From Halomonas sp. SpR8 (GTDB taxonomy: Bacteria > Pseudomonadota > Gammaproteobacteria > Pseudomonadales > Halomonadaceae), in assembly GCF_031010195.1 (NCBI RefSeq), contig NZ_JAUAMC010000005.1, forward strand, positions 62,001 to 126,000: a DNA stretch of 64,000 nucleotides, given 5' to 3'. The notes below the pieces were generated by a model. That model was given only the letters and a program-made list of their open reading frames with translations, ran no database searches and had not been told where the DNA came from. Shown piece by piece: positions 32,307 to 41,310 of the stretch. A program made the position numbers and the translations under genes. The stretch's first letter is position 1. Each line of letters begins with the position of its first letter.

Positions 32307-33395
32307 ATGCAGGAACCGTCATTAATACCGGTCAATCTGCTGACCGGCTTCTTGGGTAGTGGAAAGACCACGCTACTCAATCGCTGGGTTCACCAAACCT
32401 CCATGCACAACACCTTGGTGGTGATCAATGAGTTTGGTGCCATCGGGTTGGATCACCAGCTGATTACCCACAGCGATGAGCAGGCGGTGATCGAAATGAG
32501 CAGCGGCTGCTTATGCTGCACCCTGCGGGGCGATTTGAGCCGTACGCTGCAGCAGGCGATGGAAGACTTAGAGGCTCAAGAGAAGCCTTTGCCCTCCCGG
32601 GTGGTGATTGAGACCACTGGGCTAGCGGAGCCAACCTCTTTGCTGCAATTGCTGATGACGGATTACTGGCTAGCGCACCGCTTTAAACTAGATAGCGTGG
32701 TGTGCTGCGTTGATGCCACAAGTGGTTTGGCAACCCTGGACGCCCACCCGGAGTCGCAACAGCAAATCGCGGTGGCCGACAAACTGCTGATGACCAAAAC
32801 CGACCTGGCGAGCGAAGAGAGCGTGTCCCAACTGGCAAATCGATTGGCCAGGTTGAACCCCGCCGCGGCGCAGTGGCAGGTGTTTAATGGCGAACTCTCC
32901 GCAGATTTGCTGGTGGGGGCAGGATTACATGGTGGCGACACCAAGGGGTTCCAGGTGGAGCAGTGGCTCAAAGCGGGCAGCTACGCTGTACACCAAGCAG
33001 ACGCCCATCCGGACGCTTTGACCGCGCCGCTGAACCGTTCGCCATTGAATACTCATCAGCCCGGCGACTCCCCGCACAGCGACGGTATTAATGCCTTCTG
33101 CTTTAGCGTTAACGAGCTTATCGAGCCTGACGCCTTGGAAGGCTGGCTGGATGTGTTGATGTCATTAATGAGCGACAAAATGCTGCGCATTAAAGCCATT
33201 GTGCACCTCACTGATAGAGATACGCCGCTAGCGCTTCACGGCGTGCAGCACATTTTTCACCCGCCAGCGCCGCTGCCAGCCAACAGCGTGGGCGACCGCG
33301 TATCGCGCTTTGTATTTATTACCCACAATGTGGCGCCTGACACCGTGGCCGAGCTGTACAACTTCTTCCACTCCTCTCAAGAGGTAGCCCAATGA
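32307..33395 (+). CDS. COG0523 (CobW/ZigA-type) GTPase, probable zinc metallochaperone
   Basis: 362-residue G3E-family GTPase. Walker A GFLGSGKTTLLN (about 14-25), the metal motif Cys68-Leu-Cys70-Cys71 and Walker B region VVIETTGLAEP are complete; the CobW C-terminal domain (about 255-355) ends the protein. Members under Zur control are thought to hand zinc to target enzymes during starvation. Position between dksA2 and folE2, with a four-base overlap with folE2, supports this role rather than cobalamin synthesis. Confidence 0.88.
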   Translation: MQEPSLIPVNLLTGFLGSGKTTLLNRWVHQTSMHNTLVVINEFGAIGLDHQLITHSDEQAVIEMSSGCLCCTLRGDLSRTLQQAMEDLEAQEKPLPSRVVIETTGLAEPTSLLQLLMTDYWLAHRFKLDSVVCCVDATSGLATLDAHPESQQQIAVADKLLMTKTDLASEESVSQLANRLARLNPAAAQWQVFNGELSADLLVGAGLHGGDTKGFQVEQWLKAGSYAVHQADAHPDALTAPLNRSPLNTHQPGDSPHSDGINAFCFSVNELIEPDALEGWLDVLMSLMSDKMLRIKAIVHLTDRDTPLALHGVQHIFHPPAPLPANSVGDRVSRFVFITHNVAPDTVAELYNFFHSSQEVAQ

Positions 33396-34294
33396 CCGTT
33401 TTGACCTTACCCGATATCGCCAGCCAAACCACCCGCTTAACGAGTACATTGACCTGGGTGGGCATGGAGGGCATTGCGCTGCCTGTCCAACTGGGCACTC
33501 GCAGTGTGATAGCCAAACTGGACGCGGGGGTGAGCCTTGATGATAGCGAAGCACGCGGTATCCATATGTCGCGGCTCTATTTGGCGATGGCACCGCTTGA
33601 GGACGCACCGCTTACCTTGCCAACGGTGAAGGACATATTGAGCACGTTTTTAACCAGCCAGGAGGGGATATCCCAGCAGGCGTACCTGAATGTGGAAGGC
33701 GAACTGCCGCTCAAGCGGCAAGCCTTGATTAGTCCGCTCGCCGGATGGAAAAGCTACCCCTTTTCACTGCGCGGCCAATTAACCCCTGCCGGATTTCAAG
33801 TTGAACTGGGGCTGACGGTGGGCTATTCGTCTACCTGCCCCTGCTCGGCGGCGCTGGCGCGGCAGTCTATCCAGCAAGCCTTTGCAGAAGATTTTTCAGA
33901 AATCCCGCTAACCCAATCGGCGGTATCGGCATGGCTGGGCAGCGAAGAGGGCATATTAGCCACGCCTCACAGCCAGCGCAGCTTTGTCGAGTGCTCGCTG
34001 CGTTTAGCCGAGGGTGAAAACGATGAACTACCCATAGCAGATTGGCTAGAACGTGCGATTGATCGTATCGAGAATGCGCTAGGCACCGCACTGCAAACCG
34101 CCGTGAAGCGTATTGACGAGCAGGCGTTTGCCCTGGCCAACGGGCAAAACCTGATGTTCTGCGAAGACGCGGCAAGGCGGGTCGATAAAGCTCTGCGGCA
34201 GGCACCGGGGATCGCCGGTTTTCAGCTTAAGGTGGTGCATGCCGAGAGCCTGCACGCCCACAATGCAGTGGCGCGCAGCGAGTGGAACGGGTGA
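33392..34294 (+). CDS. folE2: GTP cyclohydrolase FolE2 (type IB, zinc-independent)
   Basis: Converts GTP to 7,8-dihydroneopterin triphosphate for folate synthesis using Mn or Fe instead of zinc. The 300-residue protein has the signature STCPCSAALARQ with Cys149 and Cys151, plus SQRSFVECSLRL and NGQNLMFCEDAARRV. Known as a Zur-controlled substitute for zinc-dependent FolE. The ATG overlaps the COG0523 stop. It closes the dksA2 operon. Confidence 0.93.
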   Translation: MTVLTLPDIASQTTRLTSTLTWVGMEGIALPVQLGTRSVIAKLDAGVSLDDSEARGIHMSRLYLAMAPLEDAPLTLPTVKDILSTFLTSQEGISQQAYLNVEGELPLKRQALISPLAGWKSYPFSLRGQLTPAGFQVELGLTVGYSSTCPCSAALARQSIQQAFAEDFSEIPLTQSAVSAWLGSEEGILATPHSQRSFVECSLRLAEGENDELPIADWLERAIDRIENALGTALQTAVKRIDEQAFALANGQNLMFCEDAARRVDKALRQAPGIAGFQLKVVHAESLHAHNAVARSEWNG

Positions 34295-34312
34295 TTGCCT
34301 GCTGCCTTTTTT

Positions 34313-34711
34313 TTACCGAGAGCAGCTTAGATCGCCCTCTTCACAGCTAGCATGCTCACGCAGTTGATTAGTACGTGCCTCTGTCAGCGTTTCAAGACAT
34401 ACGTTTTGGATCATAGGCTGTGCACTACCGCCTTCAACAGCGCTACTCTCAAATGCACACTCAGCGTCGCGAAAACCGATCCACGCCCGTTGGGCAGTTC
34501 TAAGCTTCTCTAATGCGTCAGCGTTACTGTTTAGTTGACCCACAAGCTCCTGATAAGTCTCATTGAGCTTATCATCAGCCGCTTGATACGCCTGCGCGGA
34601 GCATTCGGTGAGTTCAGCCTGAGTAGTAGCGCTATCACATGTATCGCCCGCATATGTAAAACTATTTGCGACTAAACAACCTACCCCTAAAAGAAGTGTA
34701 GATAAACGCAT
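34313..34711 (-). CDS. LprI/DUF1311 family periplasmic protein
   Basis: 132-residue exported protein with signal peptide MRLSTLLLGVGCLVANSFTYA and the DUF1311 domain (ELTECSAQAYQAADDKLNETYQELV, RTAQRAWIGFRDAECAFE), five or more Cys likely paired by disulfides. The LprI family includes lysozyme inhibitors, but most members are uncharacterised. The frame opens at 34744; 34711 gives a clean signal peptide. Convergent with folE2. Confidence 0.8.
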   Translation of the reverse strand: MRLSTLLLGVGCLVANSFTYAGDTCDSATTQAELTECSAQAYQAADDKLNETYQELVGQLNSNADALEKLRTAQRAWIGFRDAECAFESSAVEGGSAQPMIQNVCLETLTEARTNQLREHASCEEGDLSCSR

Positions 34712-34857
34712 AGTGAGTGATCCTATTCCATTTGGATAAAGCAATATTGAGGGAGTACATCATCTCCCTTGAATCCTAGTTGATAAGTGCCAATAAAAGC
34801 AAAGCGCTGGCATAAGGCCAGCGCTGTTACGATCAATTAAATTATAGCGACTGCCCA

Positions 34858-35547
34858 TTAGTGGGCTAGCATTTCACCAACAATTTCGTCACCGTTTAAC
34901 TCGGAAGGATAATAGGTAGGCCAGTTAGTCACTTCCTCTAACAGCGCCTCACGATCATCACCCCAGTAAAGGTGGAAATGGTGTGCGTCCGTGGGGTAAA
35001 TGCTGTGGTCACTGAACTGGATATACTGGGGTAGCTCTCCAGAGCCCTCTCCCTCAAGCTCGAAAATAAACCGAACACCTCGGTTGCCCGCTTGGTAATT
35101 TAAAATCTCATAGCCATCGTACTGGTAGTTGCCCGACACCTCTTCGCCGCTTGCAAAAAAGGTAACATTACTACCATCGATAACGATACGCTCTACATCG
35201 GTTTCATAACCTGTATCGTAATAGTCTTTATACTCTTCAGCGGTTTTATCGCCATTCTCTGCTTTATCAACAAATACTTCATCTAGCGTGCCATCTTGCA
35301 GGTACGGATAGACAGATTGCCAATCACCTTCCCAGTCCGACAATGGGCGATCCTTAATCTGATCGTCCTCAAAATACCCCGAATAGATATCGCTATCGTG
35401 GTCGTGGTCGTGATCGTGATCGTGATCGTGATCGTGATCGTGATCGTGAGCATGGTCGTGATCGTTGGCGCTTACGCCTTGAATACCCGTTAATAGCAAA
35501 GCGCTAAATGCAAGCGCAACGATGCCTCTAAGTGACAATGTCGTCAT
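34858..35547 (-). CDS. zinT: Periplasmic metal-binding protein ZinT
   Basis: Zinc-binding periplasmic lipocalin-like protein that helps deliver zinc to ZnuA. Signal peptide (about 1-29), then an HDHDHD tract of about 25 residues, then the ZinT/YodA domain (IYSGYFEDDQIKDRPLSDWEGDWQSVYPYL, near the end DAHHFHLYWG with zinc-ligand histidines). 229 residues from the ATG at 35547, which has AGGAGAG eight bases upstream; the frame also opens at an upstream TTG. Upstream is a Zur-like box. Confidence 0.92.
   Translation of the reverse strand: MTTLSLRGIVALAFSALLLTGIQGVSANDHDHAHDHDHDHDHDHDHDHDHDSDIYSGYFEDDQIKDRPLSDWEGDWQSVYPYLQDGTLDEVFVDKAENGDKTAEEYKDYYDTGYETDVERIVIDGSNVTFFASGEEVSGNYQYDGYEILNYQAGNRGVRFIFELEGEGSGELPQYIQFSDHSIYPTDAHHFHLYWGDDREALLEEVTNWPTYYPSELNGDEIVGEMLAH
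35397..35460 (-). repeat. 6-bp repeat tract coding the ZinT His-Asp region
   Basis: About nine tandem copies of GATCGT (plus strand) read as Asp-His on the minus strand. Likely length-variable in frame. Confidence 0.8.
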
Positions 35548-35597
35548 ATCCAATCTCTCCTTTTGCCAATTGCAAAGTAATACAGCTTCACAATAAG

Positions 35598-35615
35598 GTA
35601 TATTATAACATAACT
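35598..35615. promoter_or_regulatory. Zur-box-like site upstream of zinT
   Basis: TTATAACATAAC (35603-35614) is identical to the right half of the znu site, within an AT-rich near-palindrome about 50 bp upstream of the zinT start. Confidence 0.65.
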
Positions 35616-35730
35616 TTAATCAAACTCATTCTTGTCTAAGCTTTGCGCTTCAACCGATAATCTGAGTTATTACTTGGCGCCAGCCAGAGAGGATACGCTT
35701 AAATAAAAAAACTTTAACAGACACAAACGC

Positions 35731-35758
35731 ATCGGGCCCCGCTTGCGCGGGGCCCGAT
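35731..35758 (-). terminator. Rho-independent terminator of the cold-shock gene
   Basis: A 12-bp stem ATCGGGCCCCGC/GCGGGGCCCGAT closes a GCAA tetraloop on the minus strand and is followed downstream by an A/T-rich stretch with T7. It lies just after the cold-shock gene. Confidence 0.85.
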
Positions 35759-35799
35759 CATCGAATCAAAAGATTCGAGAGCTTAAATGATCGCTAGGA

Positions 35800-36006
35800 T
35801 CAAGAAAGCAGCTTGATGTTTGAAGCTTGAAGGCCTTTCTGACCTTGGGTAACGTCAAAAGAGACGCTAGCGCCTTCAGGCAAAGATTTGAAGCCATCAG
35901 CCTGAATTTCAGAAAAATGAGCAAAAACGTCGTCGCTGCCGTCAGACGGTGCGATGAAGCCAAAACCTTTGGAGTCGTTGAACCACTTAACTGTGCCAGT
36001 TGCCAT
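35800..36006 (-). CDS. Cold-shock protein (CspA family)
   Basis: 68-residue single-stranded nucleic acid chaperone. RNP1 KGFGFI and RNP2 VFAHFS motifs are intact in [20 protein letters not shown]. The upstream frame extension is not homologous. A long untranslated leader (36007 to about 36120) may carry the temperature control usual for the family, but no specific element can be assigned. Confidence 0.95.
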   Translation of the reverse strand: MATGTVKWFNDSKGFGFIAPSDGSDDVFAHFSEIQADGFKSLPEGASVSFDVTQGQKGLQASNIKLLS

Positions 36007-36373
36007 GATATAAATCCTTTTCGCAGTTGCGAATTGTAAAATCCTGGTATTACCCAGATAAATAGTGAGTAGAACAAGGAATACAATTACAGACTACCGA
36101 AAGAATTCGAATGTTTCTGAAACCATGCTTGCTTGCTAACTTACTAACTGGGTATATCCTGCCATGTGGACGGCAGCAGGTCAAAGCTTTTGTGCTTTTT
36201 TAATTTAACGGCCCGCCTCTCTTAGCCGCTATAAAACCGCGCAAATTATGAAAAATAGCCGTAATCTTGCCGATAAGCTGGGCACTAATAATCCGATCGC
36301 CCAGCGCGCTCTACGAACCAGGTGAACCCCGCGTTATTCGCGGCCTGGGGAGTACTCTGGAAGAGGTCTTAAC
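36007..36373. other. Intergenic region of the cold-shock and CaCA genes
   Basis: 367 bp between divergent genes. It should contain the cold-shock promoter and long leader on the minus strand and the exchanger promoter on the plus strand. No gene or clear repeat seen. Confidence 0.5.
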
Positions 36374-37330
36374 ATGCTATATGGACTTAGTTTGTTGGCG
36401 GGTATTGTGCTACTCACCCTCGGGGGTGAGTCACTCATCCGTGGTGCAGTGGCTGGCGCTCGTAAAGTAGGCGTTTCGCCACTGTTAACAGGGCTAGTCG
36501 TGGTAGGTTTTGGCACGTCGGCGCCTGAACTGGTGGTGTCAATTGATGCCGCGATAAACCAACAGCCAGATATTGCTGTGGGCAATATTGTGGGCAGTAA
36601 TATTGGCAACATTTTATTGATTTTAGGTATGTGCGCGGTTATTAGCCCCATGGTGGTGCAACCCTTAGCGCTGCGCCGGGATGGTTTGGTGGTGGTGCTG
36701 GCGAGCCTGCTGTTTATTGGTCTTGCGTTTAACGGCGCCTTAGGGCGCGCAGATGCCGGCATTTTTCTAGCAGGGCTTGTTGGCTATCTTATTTGGGCAT
36801 ACGTCAGTGAAAGCCGCCATCACGTTCCCTCAGCGGATATGCACGTCTCAGAAGCAGATGAAATGACCAAACTACCGACCACAGGATGGATGATCGCCGT
36901 CGCGCTGGTGGTCGGACTGGGCATGCTGATTGGTGGTTCGCAGTTGCTGCTATTTGGTGCCATTGGCTTAGCGCAGGCAATGGGAATTTCCGAAGCGGTC
37001 ATCGGCTTAACCATTGTGGCCATAGGTACGTCGCTGCCTGAAATGGCGGTCTCGGTGATTGCGGCCATACGCCGTCATGCTGATGTGGCGGTGGGTAATA
37101 TTCTCGGCAGCAATATCTTTAACCTGCTGGGCATTTTGGGCATCTCAGCTTTTTTACAACCGCTGCCACTGGTAGAACGGGTCGTCTTATTTGATCAATG
37201 GGTCATGCTCGGCGCAGCCAGTGTACTGGTCCTGTTCCTGTATACCGGCATGCGCTTATCACGCTGGGAAGGCGCTGCGCTGCTTGCCGGTTACGCGGCT
37301 TATATAGCGTTGAGCTTTACTGCTTTCTAA
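36374..37330 (+). CDS. CaCA family cation exchanger (YrbG-like)
   Basis: 318-residue inner-membrane Na+(H+)/Ca2+ exchanger with ten hydrophobic helices. The two alpha-repeats are clear: GFGTSAPELVVSIDAAIN with GNIVGSNIGNILLILG (about 54-80) and IAIGTSLPEMAVSVIAAIRRH with GNILGSNIFNLLGILG (about 213-260). Length is typical for YrbG-like members. No partner gene. Likely helps ion homeostasis in a salt-loving cell. Confidence 0.92.
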   Translation: MLYGLSLLAGIVLLTLGGESLIRGAVAGARKVGVSPLLTGLVVVGFGTSAPELVVSIDAAINQQPDIAVGNIVGSNIGNILLILGMCAVISPMVVQPLALRRDGLVVVLASLLFIGLAFNGALGRADAGIFLAGLVGYLIWAYVSESRHHVPSADMHVSEADEMTKLPTTGWMIAVALVVGLGMLIGGSQLLLFGAIGLAQAMGISEAVIGLTIVAIGTSLPEMAVSVIAAIRRHADVAVGNILGSNIFNLLGILGISAFLQPLPLVERVVLFDQWVMLGAASVLVLFLYTGMRLSRWEGAALLAGYAAYIALSFTAF

Positions 37331-37411
37331 TGTTTTTTGCTAGTAATTTGCATAGAGCCAACAGCCTCCCGGATTTAGGCTCTATGCCTGCAACTTCATA
37401 TAAGGATCACC

Positions 37412-37963
37412 GTGCGCATTGCGACCCTCGGACCTAGCGGTAATAACCACGAATTGATTGCCAAGCGCTATCTCAGCCTGCGCTGTTGTGGCGAAGACAG
37501 CATCGCGCTGTTCAGCCAGTTTGAAGACGCCTTCCAGGCACTGATTGCTGGGCAAGTGAGCCACGTACTGCAGTGCACCGCCCATGCAACGCACAGCGAT
37601 TGCGTTGGCCGCTATATGCATCATGCTTATCCCGTGGATACGTTTATTGCCGGCAGCAAGCCGCTGGCACTATTAGCACAACGCGCTATTGCTCACCCCA
37701 CCCAGGTCGCGCTGCAACCAGCGACCCGCTATTACACCGACTTGACGAGCTATGCAGACATTATTGAAGCACCCACCACCGTGGCGGTGGCAGAAGGCCT
37801 GCTTGCAGGGCGTTTTGAGGCGGGTATCTGTGCCGAAGAAGTGCTAGCGCAGGCACCTGAGCAGTTGCGCCTAGTGCAATCACTGGGCCCTGCATTAGAC
37901 ACCTGGGTAGTGTTTGCCACTACGCCGTTGCCCGCCTCTTCACCGCTGTGTCTTGAGGACTAA
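37412..37963 (+). CDS. Prephenate-dehydratase-like protein
   Basis: 183-residue protein with a periplasmic-binding-protein-like fold as in the catalytic part of prephenate dehydratase (start RIATLGPSGNNHELIAKRY). A GTG start at 37412 follows AAGGA. The ACT domain and the TRDF-like catalytic motif of true PheA are not seen, so enzymatic activity is doubtful. It lies next to a TRAP transporter on the opposite strand. Role unknown. Confidence 0.65.
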   Translation: MRIATLGPSGNNHELIAKRYLSLRCCGEDSIALFSQFEDAFQALIAGQVSHVLQCTAHATHSDCVGRYMHHAYPVDTFIAGSKPLALLAQRAIAHPTQVALQPATRYYTDLTSYADIIEAPTTVAVAEGLLAGRFEAGICAEEVLAQAPEQLRLVQSLGPALDTWVVFATTPLPASSPLCLED

Positions 37964-37976
37964 ACATAGACGACAA

Positions 37977-39773
37977 CTAAAACACAAAAATAACGACGAT
38001 TCCCAACACGACCAGCACTACCCGTTGCCACAGCGCTTTACGCGCAATGATACCGTATGAGATAGCACTTAATCCTATCGCTACTTTCAGTGCGTCCAGC
38101 AGAGCATTCGTGGGATTGAAGGCCAGTTGGATTATCTCTGGATTGGCCACCATCGCCAGAGGAATAATATACAGCCCAATACCAAGCGCCATCGCTTTGA
38201 ACGCCACTTTCAGCCAGTTTTCGCCGACCATACCCGCGGCGATAAACACACCGCCACACACCGGCGGCGTAATGGTCGAGAGCAGCGCGTACCAGAACAC
38301 AAACAGGTGCGCTAAAAGTGGCTCCAAACCTAGCGAGGTTAGCGCGGGCCCGGCGACGGAGACACAAATCACATAGGCGGCTGTGGTGGGCACCTCCATA
38401 CCAAGGATCAAACAGGCAAGCGCCGTTAGCAGCAGCGCAGGCCATAGCATGTCGTTGGAGAGCGAAAGAATACCCGAGGTAATTTTAACGCCCAAACCGG
38501 TCAGTGACAGCACGCCAACCACCAGCGACGCACACAGAATAATAGCGCCAATCACGGCAATTTGACGCCCTGCGGTTACCGCTGCGTCCGCTAAGCGATT
38601 AGCAAAGCCAGGGAGTGAAAAGCGTAGTCTGACATCGAAAAACAGCAGGGCCATACCCGCAAAAATCGCAATGCTGGCGGCGTACTGGGGAGTAAAACCA
38701 GCGTTAAATATACGCTCCAACAGCAGCAAAAACGGAATAGCGAAAAACAGCGAGGTAATTAGCACCTCTTTGGTGCTGGGTCGTTCGCTCTCCGCAACAG
38801 GCTGGAGATCATGCCGGGTTGCATAGGCATTAATGCCCACCCAGACGGTCAAAAAATACAGCACCGCTGGCAGCATGGCGGCGGCCATAATTTGCGTGTA
38901 GGGCGTGCCGGTTAGCTCCACCATCACAAATGCGCCCGCGCCCATCAACGGCGGCATAATTTGCCCTCCTGAAGAGGCGACCGCCTCCACTGCGCCAGCC
39001 AGCGAGCGCGGGTAGCGCAGCCGCACCATGGAAGGAATGGTAATCGCCCCGGTGGAAGCCACGTTAGCCGACGCCGAACCTGAAATGGAGCCCATCAACG
39101 CCGAGGAAATAACCGCCACTTTGGCGGCTCCACCGGTGAGTCGACCCGCCACCGCGCTGGCGAGATTCATAAAACCCTGACCCGCCTCGCCCGCATTAAG
39201 CACCGCGCCAAAAATCACGAAAATCGCCACCACGCTAACGCTAACGCCTGTAAGCGACCCCCACAGCCCGCCTTCAGCAATGGTCAGCGTACCCACCATG
39301 CTTGCCAGCGGCAGCCCCGGATGGCCAAAAGCACCGGGGATATACTGCCCCAAAGCGCCATACATCAGCGCCAGCAGCGCCACCAGCGGCAGTGGCCAGC
39401 CAATCGCTCGGCGCGCAGCTTCAAGCGCCAGGGCGATTAAGAACAGCCCAATCGCCATCTGTAGATGGGTATCAATAAAGCCGTACTGATTGGCCAGCGC
39501 GGCCTCGTTAAGCGCAATGTAGCCGCACGCTGCAATGCCTAATACCGTTAGCACCCAGCCGCTAATTCGCTGCACCGATGTGCTCGCCATATACACCAGC
39601 ACCCACGGCAACAGCAGCGCCATATGTAATGGCCGGCTGACGAGCGCAGGTGTTAAACCGTAAAAAATCAACCCAAGGTGGAACACCACGCTGACCGCGC
39701 CTAACGCCACCCAACCCGGCGCGACTGAATCATCCGCCGGTGACGCCGCTTGCAATGAGGAAAAAACACGCAT
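37977..39773 (-). CDS. TRAP transporter fused permease (DctQM, TAXI type)
   Basis: 598-residue inner-membrane protein with the small DctQ-like part fused to the large DctM-like 12-helix part. Motifs ASANVASTGAITIPSMVRLRYP and SGGQIMPPLMGAGAFVMVE are diagnostic. It is downstream of a TAXI-type binding protein by 85 bp on the same strand. Uses the Na+ gradient to import an organic anion; the substrate cannot be told. Confidence 0.93.
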   Translation of the reverse strand: MRVFSSLQAASPADDSVAPGWVALGAVSVVFHLGLIFYGLTPALVSRPLHMALLLPWVLVYMASTSVQRISGWVLTVLGIAACGYIALNEAALANQYGFIDTHLQMAIGLFLIALALEAARRAIGWPLPLVALLALMYGALGQYIPGAFGHPGLPLASMVGTLTIAEGGLWGSLTGVSVSVVAIFVIFGAVLNAGEAGQGFMNLASAVAGRLTGGAAKVAVISSALMGSISGSASANVASTGAITIPSMVRLRYPRSLAGAVEAVASSGGQIMPPLMGAGAFVMVELTGTPYTQIMAAAMLPAVLYFLTVWVGINAYATRHDLQPVAESERPSTKEVLITSLFFAIPFLLLLERIFNAGFTPQYAASIAIFAGMALLFFDVRLRFSLPGFANRLADAAVTAGRQIAVIGAIILCASLVVGVLSLTGLGVKITSGILSLSNDMLWPALLLTALACLILGMEVPTTAAYVICVSVAGPALTSLGLEPLLAHLFVFWYALLSTITPPVCGGVFIAAGMVGENWLKVAFKAMALGIGLYIIPLAMVANPEIIQLAFNPTNALLDALKVAIGLSAISYGIIARKALWQRVVLVVLGIVVIFVF

Positions 39774-39858
39774 ACCCAGTTGCCTATCAATCCAGCATCA
39801 ATACGGTACTGCCACAGCGCAAAGGCTATGGCAGTGGGGAGATAAAAAAGTAGCTGAA

Positions 39859-40836
39859 TTAACGCAGCGCGTCAGGCACCTCGATGCCTGCTTCTTCGTA
39901 ATAGCGCAGCGCACCGGGATGCAGTGTGCCGGTCATGTTTTCCAGCATGTCAGGGGTAATACTGCTCCACCATGCGGCCTCTTCCGCCATTGCATCGCGA
40001 CGCTCCCAAAACGTTTTGGTGAGCATGTACGCCGTATCATCGTCCATATTCGTTGTGGTGTAGGCAATCACCGGCAGCGATGTGGTTGCGACGTCTTTAT
40101 CAACGCCTGGATAAGTGCCGCCAGGGATTGTTTGACGGGGTGCGCCGGTCTGTTCGATCTGCTCGTCGGTTAGGCTAACCAAGGTCACCGGCATGCTGGC
40201 AGCCGTCTCAATCACGTTGGGGGTTGGGAAAGAGCTAGCGGTCACAAAGCCATCGATCTGGCCGTTTTTGAGCGCATCAGGCCCGCTACCAATAGCCGCA
40301 TCGGCAATTTGAACCTGCTCCTTTAGGCCAAACAGTTCAAGGTAGCGGTCGGCCTCACGGGCGCCAAAGGTGCCTCGGCCAATCAATAAGTGCTTGCCTT
40401 CCAAGGCGGCAATATCGGTCACGCCTTCATCACCCGCCAATACAAAGTGCATGGTGATCGAAGGGATTGGGAACAAGCCGCGAATCTCTTGGAAGCGGGG
40501 ATTCTGACGCTCAGCAAAAGCGCCCTCTCCGGCCATGGCCTGTTCAACGAGTGCCGGCGGCGTGGTAAACACATAGTTACCTTGCCGGGCCATGACTTCC
40601 ATTACATTTTGAACGGAGCCCTGGCTCTCTTCCAGCGTGAGGATGATCGCGTCATCCGTGCCCTGGCGAATCGCTTCTGAGAGTTCTACGCCCATCTGAT
40701 AATAGGCGGTACCGGCTGAGGCCGATTTATAGGTCACACGGGTTTCAGCACTGGCGGAGAGCGCGGTGGTTGCCAAGGCGAGCGTAGCAACCGACACGCC
40801 AAGCGTGCGGCGAAGGGAGCGAAAGGGGTTGCGCAT
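39859..40836 (-). CDS. TAXI-family TRAP solute-binding protein
   Basis: 325-residue periplasmic binding protein. Signal peptide (1-30, LGVSVATLALATTALSASAET) then RVTYKSASAGTAYYQMGVELSEAI, the TAXI hallmark. Ligand class could be glutamate-like or a dicarboxylate; the sequence does not decide. First gene of the TRAP operon, with a 474-bp upstream region. Confidence 0.92.
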   Translation of the reverse strand: MRNPFRSLRRTLGVSVATLALATTALSASAETRVTYKSASAGTAYYQMGVELSEAIRQGTDDAIILTLEESQGSVQNVMEVMARQGNYVFTTPPALVEQAMAGEGAFAERQNPRFQEIRGLFPIPSITMHFVLAGDEGVTDIAALEGKHLLIGRGTFGAREADRYLELFGLKEQVQIADAAIGSGPDALKNGQIDGFVTASSFPTPNVIETAASMPVTLVSLTDEQIEQTGAPRQTIPGGTYPGVDKDVATTSLPVIAYTTTNMDDDTAYMLTKTFWERRDAMAEEAAWWSSITPDMLENMTGTLHPGALRYYEEAGIEVPDALR

Positions 40837-41310
40837 CGTTATTTTCCTTAACGTGTCCAGCGGCGGTTTGCTAACCAGCCTCGTTTTTATCGTATCCAGT
40901 CGTGATTAGACCAAGCTGTGAACTTGGCGGCATCAACATAGCATGACTATACCCCAACGAGCACATCTCTCCATCGACATTGGCAACCCCCTCTTACATA
41001 CCCGTCCAGCCATAGCCCAGGCGCTGATTTAACATAGTGCATTAGCAAGAGCAGGTATAAAGTTGGGAAGTTATCTAATAATACTATTCGGCGTTAGTAT
41101 AACATTTACCTTTCTATGATCACCGACCATTAACTAACATTGCTAACGTTGCTATTACCTAAAGGATTAATTTCCTAAAAAAAGATGCTATCACCTTAAT
41201 AAAAACTGCTTTCATTCGTTTTTATAAGGTATTGCGGCGCAATATAAAATGATAAAATGGACGCGTTTTTTATCCCTCCCTGACAACTTAACTATGAGGA
41301 AGAACGTCAC
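40837..41310. other. Intergenic region between the TRAP operon and nhaD
   Basis: 474 bp, AT-rich toward nhaD, with no gene. It should hold two divergent promoters. No clear operator is seen by eye. Confidence 0.5.
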
